A stretch of DNA of 5,021 nt from CAXBID01 sp963975495 (GTDB lineage: Bacteria > Bacteroidota > Bacteroidia > Flavobacteriales > Flavobacteriaceae): the NCBI GenBank assembly GCA_963975495.1, contig CAXBID010000287.1:1-5021 (forward strand). Reading direction: 5' to 3'. Position 1 is the stretch's first letter. Every line of letters begins with the position of its first letter. The notes under the pieces were generated by a model that was not told the DNA's origin, did not search any database, and saw only the letters and a program-made list of their open reading frames with translations. The position numbers were made by a program, and so were the translations under genes. Below, one piece after another: positions 1-5,021 of this stretch.

Positions 1-117
1 GTTTCTTTGCAAATTACAAATTTTTCTCTGAAAAGGGAAATTTGTCGTGCACCCGCCTTACCTTACAGGTCGTTCATTTCAAAAAATTATTTATAGCTAG
101 AAATTAGCATTTTTTCT
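1..117. other. gene-free left edge with an imperfect hairpin
   Basis: This stretch lies downstream of the response regulator gene and runs off the window edge. An inverted repeat (CAAATTT at 18-24 with AAATTTG at 38-44, extendable to 10 bp with G-U pairs on the plus strand) is present, but no T-tract follows it, so it is not a convincing terminator. Two plus-strand frames are open from position 1 to stops at 94-96 and 105-107. Either could be the tail of a gene cut off by the edge, but neither shows a recognisable motif. No clear terminator for the minus-strand operon was found. Confidence 0.4.
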
Positions 118-837
118 TTACAGATAGGCTTCTAGAACTTCTAAAACTTCTTTTTTATAACTTCTACTTATTGGTAAGGATTTATTTGAAATTGCTATTT
201 GTTCGTTTGTAAACGATTCTATTTGAGGTAAAGCAATGATGTATGAACGATGTATTCTTAAAAATTTTTCTTTTGGTAACTTAGCTTCAATAGCACTAAT
301 GGTTTCTCTGGTAACAATTGTTTTTTCAGTTAGATGTATTTTTATATAATCGCTATAGCTTTCAATAAAAATGATGTCATCAAAGTTAATTTTTATCATG
401 ATTCTATCCGATCGAACAAACATAAAATCATGACTAGGATTTTCTTCAACTAATTTAGATTCAGGTTTGGTATAAATCTCAAAATAGGTATTTACCCCTT
501 TTAATAAACGCTCAAAAGAAATAGGTTTCAAAAGATAATCAACCGCTTTTAATTCAAAACCTTCCACAGCATAATCGCGGTAAGCTGTTGTGAAAATTAT
601 TTTAATATTTTTATTTATCGATTTGGCAAATGAAATCCCTGAAATTTCAGGCATATTAATATCTAAAAAAACCAAATCGATAACATGATTATTGATATAA
701 TTAAAAGCCTCTATAGCGTTTGAACATGCTGAAACAACTTCAATATTGTCTATTTTAGATAAATGATTTGCTATAATATCTCTGGCTACAGCTTCATCAT
801 CAACAATAAGGCACGATATGGTTTTGTTTTGTGGCAC
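118..837 (-). CDS. LytTR-family response regulator
   Basis: A 239-residue two-component response regulator of the LytR/AlgR type, a cytoplasmic DNA-binding transcription factor activated by phosphorylation. Residues about 7-122 form a receiver domain: acidic pair D13-D14, phosphoacceptor D59 in the FLDINMP motif, T83/T84 in the IIFTTAY strand, and the conserved lysine K104 in YLLKP. A linker of about 15 residues leads to a LytTR DNA-binding domain (about 137-237) with the typical IIFIES.SDYIKIH strand and the RIHRSYI motif at 194-200. Length is normal for the family. The start is GTG at 837, because no in-frame ATG lies between the upstream stop and residue 62. The gene lies 3 nt after the kinase stop and in the same frame, so translation is almost certainly coupled. 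The partner should be the kinase at 841-1893. Target promoters are not identifiable here, and the family call is firm. Confidence 0.95.
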   Translation of the reverse strand: MPQNKTISCLIVDDEAVARDIIANHLSKIDNIEVVSACSNAIEAFNYINNHVIDLVFLDINMPEISGISFAKSINKNIKIIFTTAYRDYAVEGFELKAVDYLLKPISFERLLKGVNTYFEIYTKPESKLVEENPSHDFMFVRSDRIMIKINFDDIIFIESYSDYIKIHLTEKTIVTRETISAIEAKLPKEKFLRIHRSYIIALPQIESFTNEQIAISNKSLPISRSYKKEVLEVLEAYL

Positions 838-840
838 GTT

Positions 841-1893
841 CTAGTTTAAGTTTAGCTTTAAATTTACAATAAAAAGGTTGTTTTTATTTTCAATTTTTAA
901 ATCGTAATTATTCAAATATAATAAGTCCAATCGTTTTTTAATATTATCTAAACCAATACCATTTTTGGTAATCCCAGTTTTATTATTTGAATTTTCAATA
1001 GTAAAAAACAGTTGCTCGTTTTTACTTCGTAAACTCATTTTAATGTACAATTTACCATTTTTAATCGTACCGTGTTTAAAGCTGTTTTCAACAAAAGGCA
1101 ATAAAATCATTGGTGCAATTTTTAAATCATCTAAAATATCTTCTTGAGTAAATTGAATATGTAAAGTATCATGAAACCGCATCTTTTCTAAAGCAATATA
1201 GTCTTCAATATGGTTTACTTCATCCTTTAATAATACAAAAGGTTTATCGGCTTGGTAGAGTAAATAATCCAGTAAATTAGAAAGCTTTAATATCATTTCG
1301 GGTGTTTTATCGGCTTTCTTTAAAGCAAAACCATACATGGTATTTAAGGTGTTAAATAGAAAATGCGGATGAATTTGCATCTTCAAATAATTCAATTCTT
1401 GCTCTTTTAATTTAAGTTGCGTTTCTAAAATTTTGGTTTCTAGTTTTTTGGTTTCTTCCGTATGTTTTACATTCAGTTTTAAAAGTTTAAAGGCGCTCAC
1501 TAAAATTACCACCAAATATACACCCGTGGTTACAAATAAAATATTTTTGGTAACCGGATTCATGGCCTCGTAATTAAATTGGGCGATATAAATAAGGCTA
1601 AAAAAGATAGATACCATAATTAAATACCCCGAAATAATAACCGTATACAGGCTGTATAAACCAAAAAGTAAATACCGTTTAGTTATAAGGTAATCGGGTA
1701 TTAATTTATAAATTGAAACGTAGGTTGTAGCTATGGTAATGGGCATTAAGAATAATGAAAACGCCAAAGTGTCATTAAAATTTTTGCTGCCAGCACCAAA
1801 AAAGTATGTAAAAAAAAGCAAAACGCCACACCAAAAAATGATGTGTAAAAGCGCACGCCCTAGACTTTTTAGTATAAATACTTTGGTTAACAT
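841..1893 (-). CDS. LytS/YehU-type sensor histidine kinase
   Basis: A 350-residue membrane sensor kinase of the His_kinase (PF06580) family, which pairs with LytTR regulators. The N-terminal half has four likely membrane segments (about 12-34, 43-64, 77-101, 117-139) and no large extracellular or cytoplasmic sensor domain, so any signal is probably sensed within or near the membrane. A charged, helical linker rich in Lys/Glu (about 143-170, probable coiled coil) leads to the phosphoacceptor motif QIHPHFLFNTLN at 173-184, with H177 the expected phosphorylated histidine. The ATP-binding part shows the N-box PFVENSFKHG (266-275) and the glycine motif NGIGLDNIKKRL (311-322). All catalytic motifs look intact. 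It is the first gene of a two-gene operon with the LytTR regulator. Its ATG at 1893 directly precedes the first hydrophobic segment. The ligand is unknown. Confidence 0.95.
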   Translation of the reverse strand: MLTKVFILKSLGRALLHIIFWCGVLLFFTYFFGAGSKNFNDTLAFSLFLMPITIATTYVSIYKLIPDYLITKRYLLFGLYSLYTVIISGYLIMVSIFFSLIYIAQFNYEAMNPVTKNILFVTTGVYLVVILVSAFKLLKLNVKHTEETKKLETKILETQLKLKEQELNYLKMQIHPHFLFNTLNTMYGFALKKADKTPEMILKLSNLLDYLLYQADKPFVLLKDEVNHIEDYIALEKMRFHDTLHIQFTQEDILDDLKIAPMILLPFVENSFKHGTIKNGKLYIKMSLRSKNEQLFFTIENSNNKTGITKNGIGLDNIKKRLDLLYLNNYDLKIENKNNLFIVNLKLNLN

Positions 1894-1910
1894 ACTTAAT
1901 TAGAGTTATA

Positions 1911-1937
1911 CAATAATACTATATTTTTAAGGTTCAA
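1911..1937 (-). promoter_or_regulatory. possible promoter of the kinase/regulator operon
   Basis: On the minus strand a TTG (1937-1935) is followed after 16 nt by TATTATTG (1918-1911), one mismatch from the Bacteroidota -7 consensus TAnnTTTG. This would put the transcript start about 10-15 nt before the kinase ATG, leaving a very short leader. In AT-rich DNA such a match occurs easily by chance, so this is only a candidate. Confidence 0.25.
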
Positions 1938-2047
1938 TTTTATTTTGTAGATGAATAACGGATTCAATAAGGGTTTCTACATGATGCCATAACGATTGTT
2001 AATTTGGTTGTTCGTCGCATTTTAATTTTTAAAACGTTTTTATCTAT

Positions 2048-2055
2048 TAAGTTTG
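2048..2055 (+). promoter_or_regulatory. -7 element TAAGTTTG before the ExbB-like gene
   Basis: TAAGTTTG exactly matches the Bacteroidota primary-sigma -7 consensus TAnnTTTG and sits 28 nt before the ATG at 2084, giving a leader of roughly 20 nt. The matching -33 TTG/TTTG is not present at the usual distance; only T-rich sequence is found there. A perfect 10-bp palindrome (AAAACGTTTT, 2031-2040) lies just upstream, inside the promoter spacer region, and could be an operator. Confidence 0.4.
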
Positions 2056-2083
2056 AACCATATTAATCAAAAAACAAACAGTT

Positions 2084-2494
2084 ATGTCTTTAATTATGTC
2101 ATCCTTTCCATTATTTTTTTCAGTTATAAACCCATTTGTTGATCGTTTTAACGAAGGTGGTCCGTTTTTTATGTCGCTAATTCTTATTTGTTTTTTACTG
2201 TCGTTGGGCTTTTTAATCAAAGGCTTTATGGACTTAAAGAAGCATGATTTAATTTCCAGAAAAATGATAAAAATGGCTGTAGATAGTAGCTTACTAGGTT
2301 TGGTATTAGGCTTTTTGGGGTCTGTTATAGGTTTAATAAATGCTTTTGATAGCGTTGAAGCTATGGGAAATGCCAATCCTGCAATTTTTGCTGGCGGACT
2401 TAAAGTATCCCTATTAACAGCAACATTTGGCTTATTTACCTTTGTTATTACCAGAATTGGTATTTTGGTTTTACACGGGTTACAAAAAAATTAA
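2084..2494 (+). CDS. MotA/TolQ/ExbB-family membrane protein
   Basis: A 136-residue inner-membrane protein with three likely membrane segments (about 28-48, 68-88, 104-130). Residues 66-130 carry the hallmark of the MotA/TolQ/ExbB proton-channel family: a first glycine-rich helix (LLGLVLGFLGSVIGLINAF), a short polar loop with NANPAIFAGG, and a final helix (KVSLLTATFGLFTFVITRIG). ExbB and TolQ use these helices, with ExbD or TolR, to turn proton flow into mechanical work across the envelope. This protein is much shorter than classical ExbB/TolQ (about 230-240 residues) and lacks most of their large cytoplasmic domain. No ExbD/TolR/MotB or TonB gene lies in the window, so the channel role is inferred from family only. 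The start is ATG 2084; a second ATG four codons later is an alternative. It is divergent from the kinase operon and ends just before a strong terminator, so it is probably monocistronic. Confidence 0.82.
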   Translation: MSLIMSSFPLFFSVINPFVDRFNEGGPFFMSLILICFLLSLGFLIKGFMDLKKHDLISRKMIKMAVDSSLLGLVLGFLGSVIGLINAFDSVEAMGNANPAIFAGGLKVSLLTATFGLFTFVITRIGILVLHGLQKN

Positions 2495-2518
2495 TGCACC
2501 GTTTATACCAATTTGCAT

Positions 2519-2554
2519 ATCCCTTTTCATGGGTTTGAAAAGGGATTTTTTTTT
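2519..2554 (+). terminator. intrinsic terminator of the ExbB-like gene
   Basis: A perfect 10-bp stem, ATCCCTTTTC (2519-2528) with GAAAAGGGAT (2537-2546), encloses an 8-nt loop ATGGGTTT and runs directly into nine T residues (2546-2554). It begins 25 nt after the TAA stop. It isolates the upstream gene from the PoxB-like gene. Confidence 0.93.
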
Positions 2555-2577
2555 GATTTGTTTCCACAGCTAGTTTT

Positions 2578-2608
2578 TTTGTTATTCATTGAATTATATA
2601 GTATTTTG
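2578..2608 (+). promoter_or_regulatory. possible promoter of the PoxB-like gene
   Basis: TTTG at 2578-2581 and TATTTTG at 2602-2608 are 20 nt apart, similar to the Bacteroidota -33/-7 arrangement. The -7 box is one base short of TAnnTTTG. A terminator lies just upstream, so the gene needs its own promoter in this roughly 70-nt gap. The predicted leader would be only about 13 nt. This is an inference from position and a weak match. Confidence 0.3.
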
Positions 2609-2627
2609 CGATAAAAAATATAATGTT

Positions 2628-4376
2628 ATGAATGTATCGGAACAATTACTTGAAATTTTAAAGCATGAAGGTGTAAAACACATATTCGGAGTAGCTGGAG
2701 ACGCTCTAAATCCTTTGGTTTCAGCAATGGCTAATCAAACAGATGTTAAGTGGATAAAAATGAAACATGAAGGGAATGCGTCATTTGCGGCTTTTGCTCA
2801 AGGCGAACTGGGTGGAAACATAGGTGTTTGTGCGAGTACGGTTGGTCCAGGCGCGTTGCATTTGGTGAATGGTTTGTACAATGCAAAAAAAGAACGATCA
2901 CCTGTTTTGGCTATTACCGGACAAATTCCCATTGAGCATATTGGTACAGCCTATTTTCAGGAAGTCAATCTTACCAAAGTATTTGATGATATTTGCGAAT
3001 ATCAAGCTGTGGTGCGCTCTGCAGGGGAAGCGCCCAGGGTTATTTTAAGAGCCCTTCGAATTGCCATTAATAATAACAGTGTATGCAGAATTGAATTGCC
3101 CGCTGATATTGCTGAAATGCCTGCCGCAAATCAAGATTTCGTTCACACCGTTTTCCGTTCAGATTCTAGTATCATGCCTTCTAATGAAAGTTTAAATGAA
3201 GCCGTTAAACTTATCAATAATGCCGAAAAAGTGGGCATTTTAGCAGGTGCAGGATGCAGGGCGTCAAAAGAAGCGGTTGTAAAATTTTCAAAATTATTAA
3301 ACGCGCCAATAACACATACGTTAAGAGCATCTGATGTTTTTGATCATAATACTGAAAATGTTGTTGGTTTAACGGGACTTATAGGAAATCCTTCGGGTTA
3401 TAAAGGGGTTATGGAATGCGATTTATTAATTATGCTGGGAACCGATTTCCCCTATACAAACTATTTGCCAGAAAAAACAAAAACGATCCAGGTTGATATT
3501 CGACCAGAAAATATAGGGAGCAGAACCTCAGTAGATTTAGGTATTCACGCCGATATAAAAAATGTATTAGCGTATCTGAATGAAAAGTGTGACCTCAAAA
3601 AGGATCCTTCTTGGGTGAATACGCTCAATCAAGAGTTTCAAGATTGGACCAAGCGTAATGGTCAGAAAACACAAATTGATGAAGATTCAAAACTAGTATT
3701 GCCACAAGTACTTGCTAGACAAATAAGTGATTTGGCTTCGGAGGATGCCATATTTGTAATTGATACGGGAACAGCAGCAATTTGGGCGAGTAACTTTATG
3801 AATTTTCATTCAGAAAGACGCATTATTGGGGCATTCAATCACGGTTCTATGGCAGTTGGCTTACCAGCAGCTATCGGTGCGCAATTGCAATATCCCGATA
3901 GGGAAATTTGGGCTTTGGTGGGCGATGGTGCTTTTAATATGATGCTTCAAGATTTTTCCACGGCTGTGGAATACGAGTTACCAATTAAAATTATTGTTTT
4001 AAACAACAGTGAGCTTGGTTTTGTTAAAATAGAAATGGAAGAAGCGGGTTTAGCTCCTAATTACGATGCCTTGGAAGTAAAGAATTTTAATTTTTCGGAA
4101 TATGCAAAACTAACGGGCGGCGAAGGTGTAAGCGTTACCTCAAATACCGAAATGATAGCTGCCATAACAGAGGCCAAAAACTCAAAAAAACCATTTATTA
4201 TGGATGCACACGTAAGTTCTGGAGCTTTATCATTACCACCAAAAATAGATTTTCATATGGCTAAAAACTTTGGTGTTTCCAAAATTAAAGAAGTTATACA
4301 AGCCGCAAAAGGAGACAAGAAAAATTGGGAGAATATTAAAAATGAAGTCAAAGCTTTTTTTGATGCTGAGTTTTAG
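2628..4376 (+). CDS. poxB: PoxB-like pyruvate:quinone oxidoreductase (ThDP enzyme)
   Basis: A 582-residue thiamine-diphosphate and FAD enzyme predicted to decarboxylate pyruvate to acetate and CO2 and pass electrons to membrane quinone. The N-terminal ThDP domain (about 1-170) has the catalytic glutamate E48 in KHEGNASFAAFAQ and a TVGPGALHLVNGLYNA segment (71-86). The central nucleotide-binding-type domain spans about 188-318. The C-terminal ThDP domain (about 367-532) has GSMAVGLPAAIGAQ (406-419) and the metal/ThDP motif GDGAF at 432-436 ending in N459-N460. The following SELGFVKIEM and the tail PPKI...MAKNFG (from 537) match my recollection of E. coli PoxB, and the length is close to its 572 residues. 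The charged C-terminal tail could be the helix that binds membrane. Start: ATG 2628; a TTG at 2589 would add 13 residues without family support. It is monocistronic, with a terminator on each side. An oxygen-dependent pyruvate oxidase or another 2-oxoacid decarboxylase is the main alternative. Confidence 0.9.
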   Translation: MNVSEQLLEILKHEGVKHIFGVAGDALNPLVSAMANQTDVKWIKMKHEGNASFAAFAQGELGGNIGVCASTVGPGALHLVNGLYNAKKERSPVLAITGQIPIEHIGTAYFQEVNLTKVFDDICEYQAVVRSAGEAPRVILRALRIAINNNSVCRIELPADIAEMPAANQDFVHTVFRSDSSIMPSNESLNEAVKLINNAEKVGILAGAGCRASKEAVVKFSKLLNAPITHTLRASDVFDHNTENVVGLTGLIGNPSGYKGVMECDLLIMLGTDFPYTNYLPEKTKTIQVDIRPENIGSRTSVDLGIHADIKNVLAYLNEKCDLKKDPSWVNTLNQEFQDWTKRNGQKTQIDEDSKLVLPQVLARQISDLASEDAIFVIDTGTAAIWASNFMNFHSERRIIGAFNHGSMAVGLPAAIGAQLQYPDREIWALVGDGAFNMMLQDFSTAVEYELPIKIIVLNNSELGFVKIEMEEAGLAPNYDALEVKNFNFSEYAKLTGGEGVSVTSNTEMIAAITEAKNSKKPFIMDAHVSSGALSLPPKIDFHMAKNFGVSKIKEVIQAAKGDKKNWENIKNEVKAFFDAEF

Positions 4377-4407
4377 AGTTTTTGGTTTAGTTGAATTACA
4401 AATTTTA

Positions 4408-4440
4408 ATTCCTTTTCATTGGTTTGAGGAGGGATTTTTT
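4408..4440 (+). terminator. intrinsic terminator of the PoxB-like gene
   Basis: ATTCCTTTTC (4408-4417) pairs with GAGGAGGGAT (4426-4435) through 10 bp, three of them G-U, around the 8-nt loop ATTGGTTT, and is followed by six T residues. It starts 31 nt after the TAG stop. It matches the upstream terminator at 2519-2546 in 24 of 28 positions, including seven of eight loop bases. Confidence 0.85.
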
Positions 4441-4486
4441 GGTTAAAATATTAAAAAGCATTCTCATTTATTCTAATTTATGTTTT

Positions 4487-4528
4487 GGGCATTCCCGCGC
4501 TCTGGCGCGGTCGGGCTTTCCGTTATAT
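4487..4528. repeat. REP-like GC-rich palindromic repeat (A)
   Basis: A GC-rich island in otherwise AT-rich DNA. CCGCGC (4495-4500) and GCGCGG (4505-4510) form a perfect 6-bp hairpin with loop TCTG, followed by the motif TCGGGCTTTCCGTTATATC (4511-4529). From memory, this phrase recurs between genes in many flavobacterial genomes. Its boundaries are approximate. A short frame across it (4480-4536, 18 codons) is very unlikely to be a gene. Confidence 0.65.
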
Positions 4529-4540
4529 CTTTTTAAAAAG

Positions 4541-4571
4541 CGTCATTGCGAGGACGAAGGACGTGGCAATC
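4541..4571. repeat. REP-like repeat with CGTCATTGCGAG / GGCAATCT ends (B)
   Basis: The element begins CGTCATTGCGAG and ends GTGGCAATC, with inverted ends ATTGC (4545-4549) and GCAAT (4566-4570) and an internal GGACGAAGGACG tandem-like core. From memory, sequences of this form are dispersed intergenic palindromes in many bacteria, including Bacteroidota, and resemble REP elements moved by RAYT (REP-associated tyrosine) transposases. No such transposase is in the window. It sits 12 nt after repeat A, joined by TTTTTAAAAA. Confidence 0.7.
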
Positions 4572-4729
4572 TGTAAAAATTTAGTTCAGCACTAAGTTAA
4601 TTACTTTCCAAGTTTTAAAAAGGATACCACTTCAATCCCTAATGCGGGTTGTGTTTGCTGTAGTTTGTTTATAACTCTTTAATTAGGTATAACTACGTAT
4701 TGGCTTTTTGATAAGAAAATTCTAACTTG

Positions 4730-4748
4730 TACTGAACTTGTTTCAGTA
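4730..4748. repeat. short palindromic repeat TACTGAA/TTCAGTA (C)
   Basis: TACTGAA (4730-4736) and TTCAGTA (4742-4748) form a perfect 7-bp inverted repeat around CTTGT. From memory, the form CTGAACTTGTTTCAG is another common dispersed intergenic palindrome in flavobacteria. No T-tract follows, so it is not an obvious terminator. Confidence 0.6.
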
Positions 4749-4807
4749 TCGTGTTTGTGTATGATTTCGTTGCGTTAAAATAAGCTATATTATTCGGTTA
4801 AACAAAA

Positions 4808-4892
4808 GCTAGTTTAGCGGTTTTAACCTTTTAAAACAATTTTGGCTGGAAGCCAGAATTTAAAAACAGAAAACCTAAACGGCTAAACTAGC
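4808..4892. repeat. 85-nt nested inverted-repeat element (three-way junction)
   Basis: An 11-bp perfect inverted repeat (GCTAGTTTAGC 4808-4818, GCTAAACTAGC 4882-4892) closes the element. Inside are two further hairpins that touch each other: GTTTTAA/TTAAAAC (4820-4826, 4831-4837; loop CCTT) and AATTTTGGCT/AGCCAGAATT (4838-4847, 4851-4860; loop GGA, one G-T pair). About 21 nt (4861-4881) remain unpaired, and part of it (AAAACC) can pair alternatively with GGTTTT at 4819-4824. I recognise no named RNA or mobile-element family. It could be a structured RNA, a non-autonomous mobile element or a protein-binding DNA structure. Confidence 0.6.
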
Positions 4893-5021
4893 GTGGTTTC
4901 AAACAAGACCAAAACATGTTTAGCCTTACCAGCAATGAATTATACACATCTTTTTTAGCACCTGTATTTTTTCAATCGTAATGAAATCTGCATTTTGCAA
5001 TTAATATCTCTCCTTCTTGAT

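Larger units (their letters stand above)
4441..5021. other. long gene-free region with palindromic elements
   Basis: This 581-nt stretch after the PoxB terminator has no credible coding frame on either strand; the ATG-started frames I checked by eye are only about 10-18 codons. It contains two REP-like repeats (4487-4571), a 7-bp palindrome (4730-4748), a large foldable element (4808-4892), and small palindromes such as AAACATGTTT (4912-4921). From 4924 to the window end I see only a weak minus-strand promoter-like pair. No tRNA, rRNA or CRISPR array was recognised. Confidence 0.7.

Noticed and set aside
18..44. Terminator for the minus-strand kinase/regulator operon
   Set aside because: On the minus strand the stem contains C-A mismatches and no T-run follows. 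The pairing is better on the plus strand, where no T-run follows either.
96..108. GCTA/TAGC hairpin just after the regulator stop
   Set aside because: Only four base pairs, AT-rich, and the T-run begins several bases away, so it is too weak to call a terminator.
965..1147. 60-codon plus-strand open frame
   Set aside because: It lies entirely antisense to the ATP-binding part of the kinase gene, shows no motif, and the kinase is clearly the real gene.
2047..2376. 109-codon minus-strand open frame
   Set aside because: It is antisense to the ExbB-like gene and covers its promoter. The translation is low-complexity Lys/Ile/Pro-rich with no recognisable domain.
2589..2627. TTG-started 13-codon N-terminal extension of the PoxB-like protein
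   Set aside because: It overlaps the most likely promoter, has no match to the family N-terminus, and the ATG at 2628 gives the usual start just before the first ThDP-domain helix.
4480..4536. 18-codon open frame starting with ATG
   Set aside because: It only reads through the GC-rich repeat A, and frames of this kind are by-products of the repeat.
4581..4595. TTAGT/ACTAA inverted repeat with TCAGC loop
   Set aside because: A 5-bp AT-rich stem is expected by chance, and there is no T-run or repeat family I recognise.
4642..4674. 10-codon frame (MRVVFAVVCL)
   Set aside because: Too short, with no promoter or context. The hydrophobic look is expected by chance in T-rich DNA.
4808..4892. Integron attC recombination site
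   Set aside because: The outer arms do not fit the RYYYAAC/GTTRRRY core sites in the required orientation, and no integrase or cassette gene is near.
4800..4906. Target-site duplication (AAACAA at 4800-4805 and 4901-4906) around the inverted-repeat element
   Set aside because: The copies do not abut the inverted repeats at equal distance, and a 6-nt A-rich match is expected by chance here.

Overview
The window is AT-rich chromosomal DNA. It most likely comes from a member of the Flavobacteriaceae (Bacteroidota). The evidence is the low GC content, the Lys/Asn/Ile-rich proteins, the absence of clear Shine-Dalgarno sequences before the genes, a TAnnTTTG-type -7 promoter element, and intergenic repeats of a kind I recall from flavobacterial genomes. 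The assignment rests on style and recollection, not on a search.

Layout. Positions 1-117 are a short gene-free edge. On the minus strand, 1893 down to 118 holds a two-gene operon: a LytS/YehU-type membrane histidine kinase followed by its LytTR-type response regulator. The two are separated by one stop codon plus one codon and lie in the same reading frame. A 190-nt intergenic region (1894-2083) separates this operon from a divergent plus-strand gene for a small MotA/TolQ/ExbB-family membrane protein (2084-2494). That gene ends at a strong intrinsic terminator. Next comes a monocistronic PoxB-like thiamine-diphosphate (ThDP) enzyme, a pyruvate:quinone oxidoreductase (2628-4376), which ends at a second terminator that is nearly a copy of the first. 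The last 581 nt (4441-5021) contain no credible gene. They hold a cluster of palindromic elements: two adjacent REP-like repeats (4487-4571), a third palindrome (4730-4748), and an 85-nt element (4808-4892) that can fold into a closed three-way junction.

How it fits together. The kinase and regulator form a self-contained signalling pair whose input and targets cannot be read from the sequence. The ExbB-like protein has no ExbD/TolR partner in the window. The PoxB-like enzyme would oxidise pyruvate to acetate and CO2 and pass electrons to the quinone pool. Some LytS/LytTR systems elsewhere respond to pyruvate, so a link to the nearby pyruvate enzyme is possible, but nothing here proves it.

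Most of the window is ordinary core-type content. The parts most worth a second look are the structured element at 4808-4892, the repeat cluster before it, the matching terminators around the PoxB gene, and the in-frame kinase/regulator junction. I see no clear evidence of a new multi-gene system.
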